From Tropicibacter sp. R16_0 (lineage in GTDB: Bacteria > Pseudomonadota > Alphaproteobacteria > Rhodobacterales > Rhodobacteraceae), in the NCBI RefSeq assembly GCF_017743935.1, contig NZ_JAGHRE010000001.1, positions 62,001-126,000 of the forward strand: a stretch of DNA of 64,000 nt, written 5' to 3'. Both the position numbers and the translations under genes were made by a program. Under the pieces are notes generated by a model. It was not told the DNA's origin. It ran no database searches and saw only the letters and a list, made by a program, of their open reading frames with translations. Within the stretch, counting starts at the first letter, position 1; each line of letters opens with the position of its first letter. This document shows, in pieces, positions 35,046 to 44,489 of the stretch.

Positions 35046-36200
35046 CTATTGCTGATACGGATCGAGGCTGTCGCGCAGACCGTCGCCCAGGAAGTTGAAC
35101 GCCAGCACCACGATGATGATCGGGATCATCGGGATCGCCGTCCAGGGATAGATCTCGATCGAGGCCAGGTTCTGCGCGTCATTCAGCATCACACCCCAGC
35201 TCACCGCAGGTGCCCGCAAGCCAAGGCCCAGGAAGCTGAGTGCCGTTTCACCCAGGATCATCGCCGGGATCGAGAGGGTCGCACTGGCGATCAGGTGGCT
35301 CATGAAGTTGGGCAACAGGTGCTTGCGGATCACCCGACCCGAGCTTGCCCCCATCATCTCGGCCGCGCGCACGTATTCCTCTTCGCGCAAGCTCAGGAAC
35401 TTGGCGCGGACTGCACGGGCGAGGCCCGGCCAATCAAGAATGCCAAGGATGATCGAGATGATGAAGAAGACGGCCACCGGCCCCCAGTTCGATGGCACCG
35501 CCGCCGACAAGGCCAGCCACAGTGGCAGTTCGGGCAGCGAGCGCAGGATCTCGATCACGCGGTTGATGACCCAGTCGATGCGACCACCAAAATAGCCCGC
35601 GATAGAGCCGAGCAGGATGCCCAGGAAGAAGGACACCGAAATACCAATCAGACCGACGGTCAGTGACAGCTGCGCGCCATAAAGGATGCGGCTGAACACA
35701 TCGCGGCCCAGGCGGTCAGACCCCCACAGGAACAGCGTTGCGCCATCGGGCGCACAGAACAGATGGGTGTCGCTTTTGATCAGGCCCGCAAGCTTGTATT
35801 CGGCGCCCTCGCAAAAGAACTCCAACGGCATCGGGGTTGAGGTGTCGGGTTTGAACACCCACTGGAACGTCTCCAGATCCGCCTCGGCTGTGATGGGATA
35901 GACAAAGGGACCCAGGAACTCTCCCTCGTGCACCCAATGTACTGCCTGTGGCGGAGCATAAAGGTGGTCCGAGTTCCGCTCATTCGCGCCATAGGGGGCG
36001 ATGAAGCCCGCAAAGGGCAGCATCAGATAGCACAGCAGCAGGAAGACGCCCGAGACCAGGCCCAGCTTGTGGGTCTTGAACTTGCGCCAGACCAGCACCC
36101 AATTTGGCGCGTCCAGATCGCGGCGTTCCAGCTGTTGGATCGAAACCTGCGGGTCGTATGGCGCGTCATCGACGTAGCGCCCGTCGGGGAGTTTGGTCAT
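35046..36200 (-). CDS. Peptide-type ABC transporter permease (OppC/YejE-like)
   Basis: A 384-residue permease of the OppC/DppC family. The N-terminal membrane helix is at about residues 48-70, followed by an extended periplasmic region, unusually long for OppC (about 120 residues, with GSDRLGRDVFSRILYGAQLSL closing it). The coupling loop reads EYVRAAEMMGASSGRVIRKHLLPN and the C-terminus NFLGDGLRDSLDP is typical. Long periplasmic insertion resembles the YejE/microcin C importer group. It overlaps the OppB-like gene by four bases. Confidence 0.88.
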   Translation of the reverse strand: MTKLPDGRYVDDAPYDPQVSIQQLERRDLDAPNWVLVWRKFKTHKLGLVSGVFLLLCYLMLPFAGFIAPYGANERNSDHLYAPPQAVHWVHEGEFLGPFVYPITAEADLETFQWVFKPDTSTPMPLEFFCEGAEYKLAGLIKSDTHLFCAPDGATLFLWGSDRLGRDVFSRILYGAQLSLTVGLIGISVSFFLGILLGSIAGYFGGRIDWVINRVIEILRSLPELPLWLALSAAVPSNWGPVAVFFIISIILGILDWPGLARAVRAKFLSLREEEYVRAAEMMGASSGRVIRKHLLPNFMSHLIASATLSIPAMILGETALSFLGLGLRAPAVSWGVMLNDAQNLASIEIYPWTAIPMIPIIIVVLAFNFLGDGLRDSLDPYQQ

Positions 36201-37225
36201 GACTCGCGCCCTTCATATCTGATGCGCGGATCAAGCATGACCAGCAGGATGTCTGATATCATGGTGCCTATGAGCGTAAGCAAGGCCACAAACATCAGGA
36301 TGAATGCCGACAGGAATTGATCCTGTGTCTTGAGTGCGGTCAGCAGAGCCGGGCCAATGGTTTGCAGGCCCATCACCACCGAGACCAGAACCGAGCCTGA
36401 GACCATCGAGGGCAGCAGGTTACCGATGTCGGCCACAAAGGGGTTGAACGCCACGCGCAGGGGATACTTGGTCAGCATCCGGCTGGGGGCCATTCCCTTG
36501 GCAATCGCCGTTTCCACGTAAGGCTTGCCCAACTCGTCCAGCATATTGGCGCGCAGACGTTGCATCATGGCAGAGGCGCCTGCGGTGCCGATCACGATGG
36601 TTGGCACGATCAGGTGGACCATGATGGACTTGGCCTTTTCCCAGGTCAGCGGCTGGCCCTCGAACGAGGGGTCCATCAGGCCACCGATTGGAATGTTCAG
36701 GTATTTGCGCCCGTAGTAATACAGGATCAGCGCCAGCAGGAAGTTGGGCGTCGCCAAGCCGAGATAGCCGACAAAGGCCGAGGTATAGTCGATCCATGTG
36801 CGCGACTTGGCTGCTGCGATCACGCCCAAGGGCAGGGCCAGCGCATAGACAAAGACGATTGCGGCCATGTTGACCAGAACCGTCAGCCAAAGGCTGTCGC
36901 CAACGATCTCGCGCACTGGCCGGTCGAATTCGAAGGACCAGCCAAAGTTGCCTTGGATGAGGCCTGAGAAGCCATGAGGACCGGGCATGAAGCCCATCCA
37001 GATCATGTATTGCTCCCACAGCGCACGGTCCAAAGCGTATTCCTTGCGCAGGAACTCGGCCTTGGCCACACCGGCGGATTGGCCAGAGGCCTTGAGCTCG
37101 GCGATCTGGTTCGACAGGTAGTCGCCGGGGGGCAGGTTGATGATCACGAACACCAGCACCGACACCACCAGCAGGGTCAGCAGCATGGTGCCAAATCGAT
37201 AAATTGCGTAGCGCAGGATGCTCAT
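36197..37225 (-). CDS. Peptide-type ABC transporter permease (OppB/YejB-like)
   Basis: A 342-residue permease of the OppB/DppB family with the N-terminal helix RYAIYRFGTMLLTLLVVSVLVFVI (at its start), a periplasmic loop, and five further membrane helices. The coupling loop is visible as YVETAIAKGMAPSRMLTKYPLR. It is coupled to the downstream permease gene by an ATGA overlap and follows the binding protein after 13 bases. Confidence 0.88.
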   Translation of the reverse strand: MSILRYAIYRFGTMLLTLLVVSVLVFVIINLPPGDYLSNQIAELKASGQSAGVAKAEFLRKEYALDRALWEQYMIWMGFMPGPHGFSGLIQGNFGWSFEFDRPVREIVGDSLWLTVLVNMAAIVFVYALALPLGVIAAAKSRTWIDYTSAFVGYLGLATPNFLLALILYYYGRKYLNIPIGGLMDPSFEGQPLTWEKAKSIMVHLIVPTIVIGTAGASAMMQRLRANMLDELGKPYVETAIAKGMAPSRMLTKYPLRVAFNPFVADIGNLLPSMVSGSVLVSVVMGLQTIGPALLTALKTQDQFLSAFILMFVALLTLIGTMISDILLVMLDPRIRYEGRES

Positions 37226-37238
37226 TCAGCTTGTCCCG

Positions 37239-39155
37239 TCACTCGGCCATGAAAAATTCATCAGGGCGGTGGACGCCGAAATGCGCGCCGGGGTCCCAGG
37301 CCCACAGGCCCTTCTTGGGCACATTGCGCATCCGGTTCGACACGACGATGGGCTGCGGGGCCTCGGCCAGGATACCGATGCCGAAAAGCTGTTCGGAGTG
37401 GATATCAAGCATCTCGGTCCAGGCGGCGGCGCGCTGTTCGTCGGTATCGGCGCGGTCCCAATCCAGAGCCAACTCCATCAGGCGCTGTGCCTCTGGCATA
37501 TCGGGGGCTTCGCCGACGTCACCGTTCGTTTGGTAGTGCTGACCCCATTTGGGCCAGGCCAAGAACTCCTGATGGCGCGGCGCAAGGTAATCGGGAGAGG
37601 TGTAGGCTTGCGGGATGCCATTGTCCCAGCCGAACCAGACCGAGGCCATGGTGTTGCCCGCATAAACCCGATTACGCAGGATATCACGATCCAAGGGGCG
37701 CATGACCAGTTTCACACCAATCTCGCGCCAAGTATCGGTCACAATTTGCAGCGCGTTTTCAACCTCTTGCCGCTCACCTGCCGTTTCGATGACGATCTCC
37801 ATCGGGCGACCATCTGGCAGCAAGCGGATGCCGTTGCCATCGCGTTTGTCCAGCCCGGCCTCGTCCAGCAGGGCGTTGGCGGTTTCGGGGTCAAAGGCAG
37901 CCCAGGCGTCGCGCAACTCCTGTTTGAAAAAGGGCGAGGCAGGCAGCACGGTCATTGAGCCGGGCTTGGCCAGCTTGAAATATAGCGCCTGATTGATGGT
38001 TTTGCGGTCGATGCCAAGCGACAGCGCACGGCGCACGCGAACGTCGCGCATAATCTCGCGCCAGACCGGATCGGCATAGTTCAGGTTGGGATAGATCGCG
38101 ATCTGCGAGGCCACGCCCGTCTGCCACAGGTTGGTTTTGTAGTTCCCGTCAGTTTCGCCCTTTTTCAGGATTGAGGTGTCGCGAAAGTCCAGCCCCCGCC
38201 CTTGCAGGTCGACCTCACCGGCGTTGGATTTGGCCGCGACCAGACCGGGGGCGACGATCTCCATCTCGACGATGTCGATATAGGGCAGCTGCACGCCGTT
38301 GCTGTCGATGCGGTGATAGTACGGGTTGCGGACAAAGTTGTGGCGGATCTTCTTGCCCGCGCTGGCATTGATCCAGGGCTGCAAGGTGGGCAGTTCGGAA
38401 TTGTCGAACTTGTACATGTTGTCGCGCTTGTTGTGCAGCGCGGCCCAGCTTTTGACCCGGGCGTCTTCAACCTTTTCAGCCAAAGCGTCAGCGTCGGCGA
38501 AATCGCCATGGTAATCCTTCAGGAAATGTGCCGGGCGGTAGATGAACGGTGGGCGCGCCTGGGCCAGCGATTGCAGGAAGTTGGGGTTCGGATGTTCCCA
38601 CTCATACACAACAGTCAGCTCATCGGGGAACGAGACCTTGGGCAACTCCCCCTCGATGCGCAGGAAATCAAGCGGACCAGCGGGGCTGAGCAGCGGGTTG
38701 TTGGCAACGTCTTCCCACCAGTACTTGAAATCGTCCGAGGTGAACGGCGCGCCGTCCGACCATTTGTGGCCGGGGCGCAGGCGCAGGGTGAACTTGCGGT
38801 TGTTTTCGTTCTCGTAAGACGCCAGCAGATCCGGCACCAACTCGTAATTTTCATCATAGCCGACCAGACGGGCATAGCCGTAAACAACCATCTGTCGGAT
38901 GTCCTTGGACCGGGTCACCATGGTCGACAGTGTTCCGCCTTGCTGACCGAATTCACGGCCTTTGGCCTCCATATCAACAATGATCGGTTCGTCCGGGATG
39001 CGCTCGTTCACCGGAGGCAGATCACCGGCATCAACTTCGGCCTGCCAGAAGGTGCTTTCCTGTAATGGTGGGATAGGGTTCGCTCCGGCAGGCATCAGGC
39101 TGGCGATCACCAGCGATGCGGCAAGAAACAAAGAGCGGCGTTTGGGTTCAAACAT
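37239..39155 (-). CDS. Peptide-type ABC transporter substrate-binding protein (SBP_bac_5)
   Basis: A 638-residue periplasmic binding protein of cluster C. A signal peptide (residues 1-25, ending PAGA) is followed by the family pattern YARLVGYDENYELVPDLLASYE, FTLRLRPGHKWSDGAPFTSDDFKYWWED and DVRVRRALSLGIDRKTINQALY. It is about 100 residues longer than OppA/DppA, like the YejA group. Start overlaps the preceding ATPase gene by eight bases. The ligand could be an oligopeptide or another bulky solute. Confidence 0.87.
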   Translation of the reverse strand: MFEPKRRSLFLAASLVIASLMPAGANPIPPLQESTFWQAEVDAGDLPPVNERIPDEPIIVDMEAKGREFGQQGGTLSTMVTRSKDIRQMVVYGYARLVGYDENYELVPDLLASYENENNRKFTLRLRPGHKWSDGAPFTSDDFKYWWEDVANNPLLSPAGPLDFLRIEGELPKVSFPDELTVVYEWEHPNPNFLQSLAQARPPFIYRPAHFLKDYHGDFADADALAEKVEDARVKSWAALHNKRDNMYKFDNSELPTLQPWINASAGKKIRHNFVRNPYYHRIDSNGVQLPYIDIVEMEIVAPGLVAAKSNAGEVDLQGRGLDFRDTSILKKGETDGNYKTNLWQTGVASQIAIYPNLNYADPVWREIMRDVRVRRALSLGIDRKTINQALYFKLAKPGSMTVLPASPFFKQELRDAWAAFDPETANALLDEAGLDKRDGNGIRLLPDGRPMEIVIETAGERQEVENALQIVTDTWREIGVKLVMRPLDRDILRNRVYAGNTMASVWFGWDNGIPQAYTSPDYLAPRHQEFLAWPKWGQHYQTNGDVGEAPDMPEAQRLMELALDWDRADTDEQRAAAWTEMLDIHSEQLFGIGILAEAPQPIVVSNRMRNVPKKGLWAWDPGAHFGVHRPDEFFMAE

Positions 39156-40920
39156 GACAGCGTACCTTATGGCCGGGTTCCAGCTCCACCAATGAGGGTA
39201 CCATGGTGTCGGTAAAACGGAAGGCTTCGGCCCATTTTTCAGGAGAGCCGGCGCCTTGGGCGACCAGTTTGAGGTTGATGGGGCGCTCGATATCCGGCTC
39301 GGGTTGAGCCGCGATCAAGGCTTTGGTGTAAGGATGTTGGGGATTATAGAACAAAGTATCGGGTGGGGCCTGTTCGACGATCAAACCCTGTCGCATCACG
39401 GCGACCTCATCAGCGATACGGGCCACAACGGCCAGATCGTGCGAGATGAAGAGATAGCTGAGGCCCAGCCCCTCTTGCAGTTCTTCCAGCAGGGTCAGGA
39501 TCTGCTCCTGCACTGACACGTCCAAAGCCGATGTCGGTTCGTCACAGACGATCAGCGAAGGATCCAGCATCATGGCGCGCGCAACGGACAGGCGCTGGCG
39601 TTGCCCGCCCGAGAACGCATGCGGATAACGTTTCAGCATGTCCGAATTCAGGCCGACGCGCTGCAACATCTGGGCCGCCTTGTCGCGCTGTTCGGATTTG
39701 GTGCCAATGTTGTGGATCTCGAGCGGCTCGGTCATCGCATCCTGCACGCGCATACGCGGGCTGAGCGAGCTGTAGGGGTCTTGAAACACCATCTGCGCGT
39801 CGCGTTGGAAGGCGGTGCGGGTGGCGCGGTCCATCTTGTGGACGGTGACCGGATCCGCGCCCGGTGTCGCGCGGAACAGAACTTCGCTGCCCTCATCCGG
39901 CAGCTCCGCCCCAAGGGCAATGCGGGCCGCCGTGGTCTTGCCCGAGCCGCTTTCGCCCACAATGGCGAGCGTCTTGCCGCGTGGCAGTTTCAGGTCGACA
40001 CCCCGGCAGGCATGCACCAGAACGTCCGGCTTCCAGGCCGAGCCTGAGCGCATGGTGAACGTCTTGTTGACCTTGTTCATCTCCAGGATCAGGTCGTCGT
40101 CGGGCAGCGGGGGCGCGAGCGTTGCCTCTGCCGGAATGGCGGGGGCCGCGTTGAACAGTTGCTGCGTGTAAGGGTGCGCGGGGGATTTGAGCAGCGGCTC
40201 GGCGGCACCAGCCTCCATCACGCGGCCCTTGTGCATGACAACGACCTTTTCGGCCATGTTCGCTACCACGCCCAGATCATGGGTCACCAGGATCAGCGCC
40301 ATGCCGGTTTCCTGTTGCAGTTCCTTGATCAGGCCCAGAACCTGCGCCTGGGTGGTCACGTCCAGGGCGGTGGTCGGCTCGTCCGCAATCAGCAGATCGG
40401 GTTTCGACACCATCGCCATCGCGATCATCGCCCGCTGGCGCATGCCACCCGACATCTCGAACGGATAAGACCGATAGGCGCGTTCAGGGTCGGGAAAGCC
40501 CACCCGCTCGAAGGTTTGCAGAACCTGACGCTTGGCCTCTTTCTCGGATGCGCCACGGTGCAGCCACAGAACTTCGCTCACCTGATTGCCGATCCGATGC
40601 AGCGGTGACAAAGAGCGCATGGGTTCCTGAAAGATCATCGAGACCTGATCACCGCGTACATCCCGCATCTTGCGTTCGGACATCTCGGACAGCGTCAGGG
40701 GCCCTTTTTCCGTGTTCAGCGTGATCCGACCCGACCGGATTTGCGCGGCCCTTGGCAGGATGCGCAACACAGCACGGCAGGTGACAGTCTTGCCTGATCC
40801 GGACTCCCCGACCAAGGCAAGCGTTTCACCGGGCATCACGTCAAAGTTCACGTCTTTGACGACGGCATCACCGGACCCGAATCCAATGCTCAGATTTTCG
40901 ACAGATAACAAAGGGGTCAT
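39148..40920 (-). CDS. Fused double ABC ATPase of the peptide-type importer
   Basis: A 590-residue protein with two ABC ATPase domains in one chain, equivalent to OppD plus OppF (YejF arrangement). The first half has Walker [11 protein letters not shown] and signature [15 protein letters not shown]; the second has Walker [16 protein letters not shown] and signature [15 protein letters not shown], each followed by Walker B ([26 protein letters not shown]). It is the first gene of the operon, reading away from the methyltransferase gene at 41150. Confidence 0.92.
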   Translation of the reverse strand: MTPLLSVENLSIGFGSGDAVVKDVNFDVMPGETLALVGESGSGKTVTCRAVLRILPRAAQIRSGRITLNTEKGPLTLSEMSERKMRDVRGDQVSMIFQEPMRSLSPLHRIGNQVSEVLWLHRGASEKEAKRQVLQTFERVGFPDPERAYRSYPFEMSGGMRQRAMIAMAMVSKPDLLIADEPTTALDVTTQAQVLGLIKELQQETGMALILVTHDLGVVANMAEKVVVMHKGRVMEAGAAEPLLKSPAHPYTQQLFNAAPAIPAEATLAPPLPDDDLILEMNKVNKTFTMRSGSAWKPDVLVHACRGVDLKLPRGKTLAIVGESGSGKTTAARIALGAELPDEGSEVLFRATPGADPVTVHKMDRATRTAFQRDAQMVFQDPYSSLSPRMRVQDAMTEPLEIHNIGTKSEQRDKAAQMLQRVGLNSDMLKRYPHAFSGGQRQRLSVARAMMLDPSLIVCDEPTSALDVSVQEQILTLLEELQEGLGLSYLFISHDLAVVARIADEVAVMRQGLIVEQAPPDTLFYNPQHPYTKALIAAQPEPDIERPINLKLVAQGAGSPEKWAEAFRFTDTMVPSLVELEPGHKVRCHV

Positions 40921-41010
40921 TCAGGCTGTCCACCCGACTGGCCGGTACGCAACATCAGTCTATCGATCCCCCTGGTCATTCTGCGTCACTTTCGCGCGCG
41001 TACCCCCCTC

Positions 41011-41042
41011 TAGTCAAACCCGAAATTGTGACTAAACGTCAC
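41011..41042. promoter_or_regulatory. Inverted repeats in divergent promoter region
   Basis: In the 229-bp gap between the ABC operon (-) and the methyltransferase (+), TAGTCA (41011-41016) pairs with TGACTA (41029-41034), and GTGAC (41028-41032) with GTCAC (41038-41042). The arms overlap, so only one can form at a time. Possible operator; no regulator gene is adjacent. Confidence 0.3.
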
Positions 41043-41149
41043 GAAACAGGGAGAATTAGGGCAACTGTGCCTACACAAGCGCACCCGGATTTGGCATGAG
41101 GGGGGTAGTTGCGGCCCAATGGGCCGGTTGCGCCAAAGGAGTACCGCCC

Positions 41150-41647
41150 GTGAGCGAAGACGTCAGCCGCCTTGATCTTTTCATCGACCGGATGGTCTCG
41201 CAGCGCGCTTGCCTGGATTTTGCGATTGCCGAAACGGCCGCAATGACGGGTCCTGTGTTCGAGTTGGGTCTGGGTAATGGCCGCACCTATCACCACATGA
41301 AAACGCACATCAAAGGGCGTGACACTTACGTTTTTGAACGCGCCGTGGCCTCGCACCCGGATTCGACGCCTCCGGATGAGATGCTGATCCTGGGCGATGT
41401 GCGCGAAACGCTGCCTGCCTCGGTCGAGCGCTTTGGGGCCACTGCCAGCCTGATCCACGCAGATCTTGGGGGGCACAACCGCGAAAAGAACGATGTGTTT
41501 GCCCGGTTTGTGTCGCCGTTGATCGAACCCTTGCTGGCGCCCGGTGGGCTGATGGTGTCGAGCGATCGGATGTATTTCGAAACCCTGACCGAACTGCCGT
41601 TGCCGCCTGGCGCAGTCGAAGGGCGCTGTTTCGTCTATCGCCGCTAG
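41150..41647 (+). CDS. Small SAM-dependent methyltransferase (Methyltransf_17-like), paralog of 25396
   Basis: A 165-residue methyltransferase-like protein with FELGLGNGRTYHHMKTHI as SAM motif and YVFERAVASHPDSTPPDE after it. GTG at 41150 has AAGGAG at 41136-41141 with an eight-base spacer, far better than the ATG at 41096, which would add 18 residues absent from the paralog. It lies ten bases before ackA and is presumably cotranscribed. Function unknown. Confidence 0.72.
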   Translation: MSEDVSRLDLFIDRMVSQRACLDFAIAETAAMTGPVFELGLGNGRTYHHMKTHIKGRDTYVFERAVASHPDSTPPDEMLILGDVRETLPASVERFGATASLIHADLGGHNREKNDVFARFVSPLIEPLLAPGGLMVSSDRMYFETLTELPLPPGAVEGRCFVYRR

Positions 41648-41657
41648 GGGGGCAGAT

Positions 41658-42806
41658 ATGGCCGGGCTTCTGACGCTGAATGCGGGGAGTTCCTCGATCA
41701 AGTTCGGGGTTTACCTTTCGGCACCCGAGCCCGAACTGTTGCTGTTGGGTCAGGTCGAAAACCTTGGTCCCGTCGCGCAACTGGTGTTCAGCCATCCGGA
41801 CAAGAAGACGGTAGAGATCGGGCCTGCTGATCACGTGACAGCCGTTCAGGCGATTCTTGAAGCCATTCAACCGGCATTAAAAGGCCATCTGGTCACAGGC
41901 GTGGGCCATCGCATCGTGCATGGTGGCAAGACCTTTACCGGGCCGGTGGAACTGACGGATCAGGTCATGGGGCAGTTGGAAACACTGGTGCCGCTGGCGC
42001 CGTTGCACCAGCCGCATAACCTGGCCGCTGTGCGCGCGGCCCAGGTTGCCTTTCCGGACGCCATTCAGATCGGCTGTTTCGACACTTCGTTCCATCAAGG
42101 CCATCCCTTTGTGAACGATGCCTTTGCCATTCCCCGGCGGTTTTACGAAAAAGGCGTGCGACGGTACGGGTTTCACGGGCTGTCCTATGACTATGTGACC
42201 GACACGCTGACTCGCGAACATCCAATCCTGGCGCGGGGGCGGGTGGTGATCGCGCATCTGGGCAACGGTGCATCCATGTGTGCCGTCAAAAAGGGAAAGA
42301 GCATAGGCTCGACCATGGGGTTTTCGGCGCTGGATGGCTTGCCGATGGGCACCCGCTGCGGGCAGCTTGATCCGGGTGTGATGCTCTATCTGATGGAACA
42401 GGGGCATGGGGTCGAGGCGCTGACCCATATCCTGTACAAGAAAAGCGGTTTGCTGGGGCTGAGCGAGATCAGCCACGATATGCGCACTCTGTTGGCCAGC
42501 GATGATCCTCGCGCGGCAGAGGCGATTGACTATTATGTCTTCCGCATCAAGCGAGAGCTTGGGGCGATGGTTGCCATCATGGGCGGGCTGAACGCTGTGG
42601 TCTTCTGCGGTGGCATCGGCGAAAACTCCCCGGATATTCGAGCCCGTGTTCTGGACGGTTTGGAGTTCATGGGCCTGTCGCTGGATGCTAAGGCCAATGC
42701 CGCGAACGAACAGGTGATCTCGGATGGGGATGTGCCAGTTCTTGTGATCCCAACCGATGAAGAGCGCGTGATTGCCAGGGCATTGGCAGCCCGCGTGGTG
42801 CCGTAG
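41658..42806 (+). CDS. ackA: Acetate kinase
   Basis: A 382-residue acetokinase-family enzyme that interconverts acetate plus ATP with acetyl phosphate. Signature 1 LTLNAGSSSIKFGVY, signature 2 RRYGFHGLSYDYV, the catalytic residues in FDTSFH, and HLGNGASMCAV and CGGIGENSPDIR are all intact. No phosphotransacetylase gene is next to it; instead it follows the small methyltransferase and precedes a glutathione S-transferase. In roseobacters AckA can act with Pta in sulfoacetaldehyde or acetyl phosphate metabolism; here the partner must lie elsewhere. Confidence 0.92.
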   Translation: MAGLLTLNAGSSSIKFGVYLSAPEPELLLLGQVENLGPVAQLVFSHPDKKTVEIGPADHVTAVQAILEAIQPALKGHLVTGVGHRIVHGGKTFTGPVELTDQVMGQLETLVPLAPLHQPHNLAAVRAAQVAFPDAIQIGCFDTSFHQGHPFVNDAFAIPRRFYEKGVRRYGFHGLSYDYVTDTLTREHPILARGRVVIAHLGNGASMCAVKKGKSIGSTMGFSALDGLPMGTRCGQLDPGVMLYLMEQGHGVEALTHILYKKSGLLGLSEISHDMRTLLASDDPRAAEAIDYYVFRIKRELGAMVAIMGGLNAVVFCGGIGENSPDIRARVLDGLEFMGLSLDAKANAANEQVISDGDVPVLVIPTDEERVIARALAARVVP

Positions 42807-42882
42807 GGTTATTTCCCTTGGGGCTAGGCGCGGGCGCCTGAGGTTGCCATCGTTGCATGGAACCCGACAGAAAGGCCGCCCC

Positions 42883-43512
42883 ATGCTGTTTTATGATTGC
42901 TCTACTGCCCCCAACCCCCGCCGCGCACGGATGTTCATTGCCGAAAAGGGGCTGACGATCGAAACCCGCGATATCTCGATCGCAAAGGGAGAGCAGCTGC
43001 AACCGGAATTCAAAGCTGTGAATCCGCGTGCAACGATCCCCGTGCTTGTCACGGACGAGGGCACGGTGCTGACCGAAAACCTGGGCATTGCCGCATACCT
43101 AGAGGCACATACGCCCGAACCACCGCTCATGGGGCGCACGGCGGACGAAAAGGGGCTGGTGTTGATGTGGAATTCCATCGCCGAGCAACAGGGCGGCATG
43201 CCCGTTGCCGAGGCGCTGCGCAACACGCATCCGGCCTTCAAGGATCGCGCCATTCCCGGGCCCGCAAATCATGCGCAGATCCCTGAACTGGCCGAGCGTG
43301 GATTGGCAAGAATCGATCAGTTCTTTGATGTTCTCGAAGAACGTTTGCAGGACAGTCGCTATGTCGCGTGCGATCATTTCACATTGGCCGACATCTCGAC
43401 CTTTGTGTTTGTCGACTTCGCCCGCGTGGTCAAGAAACGCCTGCCGGAAACCCACACGGCGGCGATGGATTGGTACGAGGCCATCAAAGCCCGGCCAAGC
43501 GCACAGCTGTAA
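42883..43512 (+). CDS. Glutathione S-transferase family protein
   Basis: A 209-residue GST. The N-terminal thioredoxin-like domain (about 1-80) begins MLFYDCSTAPNPRRARMFI and has the cis-proline/glutathione motif ATIPVLVTDEGTVLTENLGI; the helical C-terminal domain follows with the LADISTFVFVDFARVV N-capping region. ATG at 42883 fits the family N-terminus. Convergent with the DUF2189 gene, with only two bases between the stop codons. Confidence 0.88.
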   Translation: MLFYDCSTAPNPRRARMFIAEKGLTIETRDISIAKGEQLQPEFKAVNPRATIPVLVTDEGTVLTENLGIAAYLEAHTPEPPLMGRTADEKGLVLMWNSIAEQQGGMPVAEALRNTHPAFKDRAIPGPANHAQIPELAERGLARIDQFFDVLEERLQDSRYVACDHFTLADISTFVFVDFARVVKKRLPETHTAAMDWYEAIKARPSAQL

Positions 43513-43514
43513 AC

Positions 43515-44327
43515 TTAGCCCTGTACCGGTGGGATCGCGCGCCGGTACAGGTGCCATGTGGTGTGTCCCAGAACCGGCAGCGTCACGATCAGGCCCAGAA
43601 AGGCGGGCGCCAGCGACAGAATCATGACACCCGTGATGATCGCGGCCCAGGCCAGCATCACGACGGGGTTTTCCTTGACCGTGCGAACAGATGTGATCAT
43701 CGCCGTGACGAAATCGGTCTCGCGATCCAAGAGCATGGGCATCGCAATGACGGTGACCGAGAACAACACCGCGGACAGGACAGCCCCCGCGCCGGTGCCG
43801 ATGAGCAGAAAGAGCCAGCCCTCAGGCGTAAAGAAGACAACATTTAGGAACCCGCCAAAGTCCGAAAAGGACGCGTCGCGCAGAATCACGGCCAACCAAA
43901 GGCGGATCTGATAGATCCAGACCCAGAATACAAACAGCGTGACAAAAGCCATCCACCCCATTTCCCGCTTTCGCTGATTGGCCACGACGCCCAGGATATC
44001 TGCCCATCCAAAGCTTATGTTTGCCTCTCGTCTGCGCGACATCTCGTAAAGGCCAGCGGCGGCAAATGGCGCGACCAGGGGGAAACCCGCAATGGCAGGG
44101 ATGATCACCCAAAGCTGACCAAGCTTGAAGAGGCTCCAGATAATCAGGATGCCAAAGGCAGCATAAATCAGGCCAAAGAAGCCGCTCATCACTGGGCGAG
44201 CCAGAAAATCCGCAAACCCGGCCTTGAGCGCGGCGGTGATGTCCTCTGCGCTCAGCGTGTTGACCTGCGGCATAGTCTGTTGCGGCAGGTCTCCCGGTGG
44301 TGTGGGGCTTTCGGTCTTGGACGCCAT
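43515..44327 (-). CDS. DUF2189 integral membrane protein
   Basis: A 270-residue membrane protein of the DUF2189 family, with about six membrane helices (for example FGLIYAAFGILIIW, LWVIIPAIAGFPLVAPFAAAG, the VTLFVFWVWIYQIRLWL pair and VMLAWAAIITGVMILSLAPAFLG). ATG at 44327 is preceded by GGAGGGAGAG; the longer start at 44363 has no such site. Function unknown; such proteins have been linked by name only to the cytochrome c oxidase region in other genomes. Confidence 0.78.
   Translation of the reverse strand: MASKTESPTPPGDLPQQTMPQVNTLSAEDITAALKAGFADFLARPVMSGFFGLIYAAFGILIIWSLFKLGQLWVIIPAIAGFPLVAPFAAAGLYEMSRRREANISFGWADILGVVANQRKREMGWMAFVTLFVFWVWIYQIRLWLAVILRDASFSDFGGFLNVVFFTPEGWLFLLIGTGAGAVLSAVLFSVTVIAMPMLLDRETDFVTAMITSVRTVKENPVVMLAWAAIITGVMILSLAPAFLGLIVTLPVLGHTTWHLYRRAIPPVQG
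43520..43551. terminator. Hairpin at convergent 3' ends of GST and DUF2189 genes
   Basis: CCTGTACCGG (43520-43529) and CCGGTACAGG (43542-43551) form a perfect 10-bp stem with a 12-base loop. It lies in the last codons of DUF2189 and just past the GST stop, and could end GST transcription. Confidence 0.4.
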
Positions 44328-44415
44328 CGCTCTCCCTCCGAAACGGGGTGTTGGGGACAGCATAAATGCCCAACGCGGAAAAGTCAGCTTTCACGCAGGA
44401 CTGCCCTTTCACAGC

Positions 44416-44449
44416 ATTGTACAGAAATGTCTAGACAGGTGTGAACAAT
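44416..44449. promoter_or_regulatory. 34-bp near-palindrome before the methylated-amine operon
   Basis: Two halves of 17 bases agree at 13 of 17 positions about the centre 44432.5. The core TGTCTAGACA (44428-44437) is perfect, and the outer arms ATTGT (44416-44420) and ACAAT (44445-44449) are exact. It lies 41 bases before the dimethylglycine dehydrogenase-like ATG, in the divergent gap with DUF2189. A GntR-type operator is likely by form. Confidence 0.6.
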
Positions 44450-44489
44450 CGCAATAGCGTCGCTTTGACATCAGGTAAGGGAGGGTCCG

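Noticed and set aside
42807-42882. Extended N-terminus for the glutathione S-transferase
   Set aside because: The added residues are not part of the GST fold, which starts cleanly at 42883.
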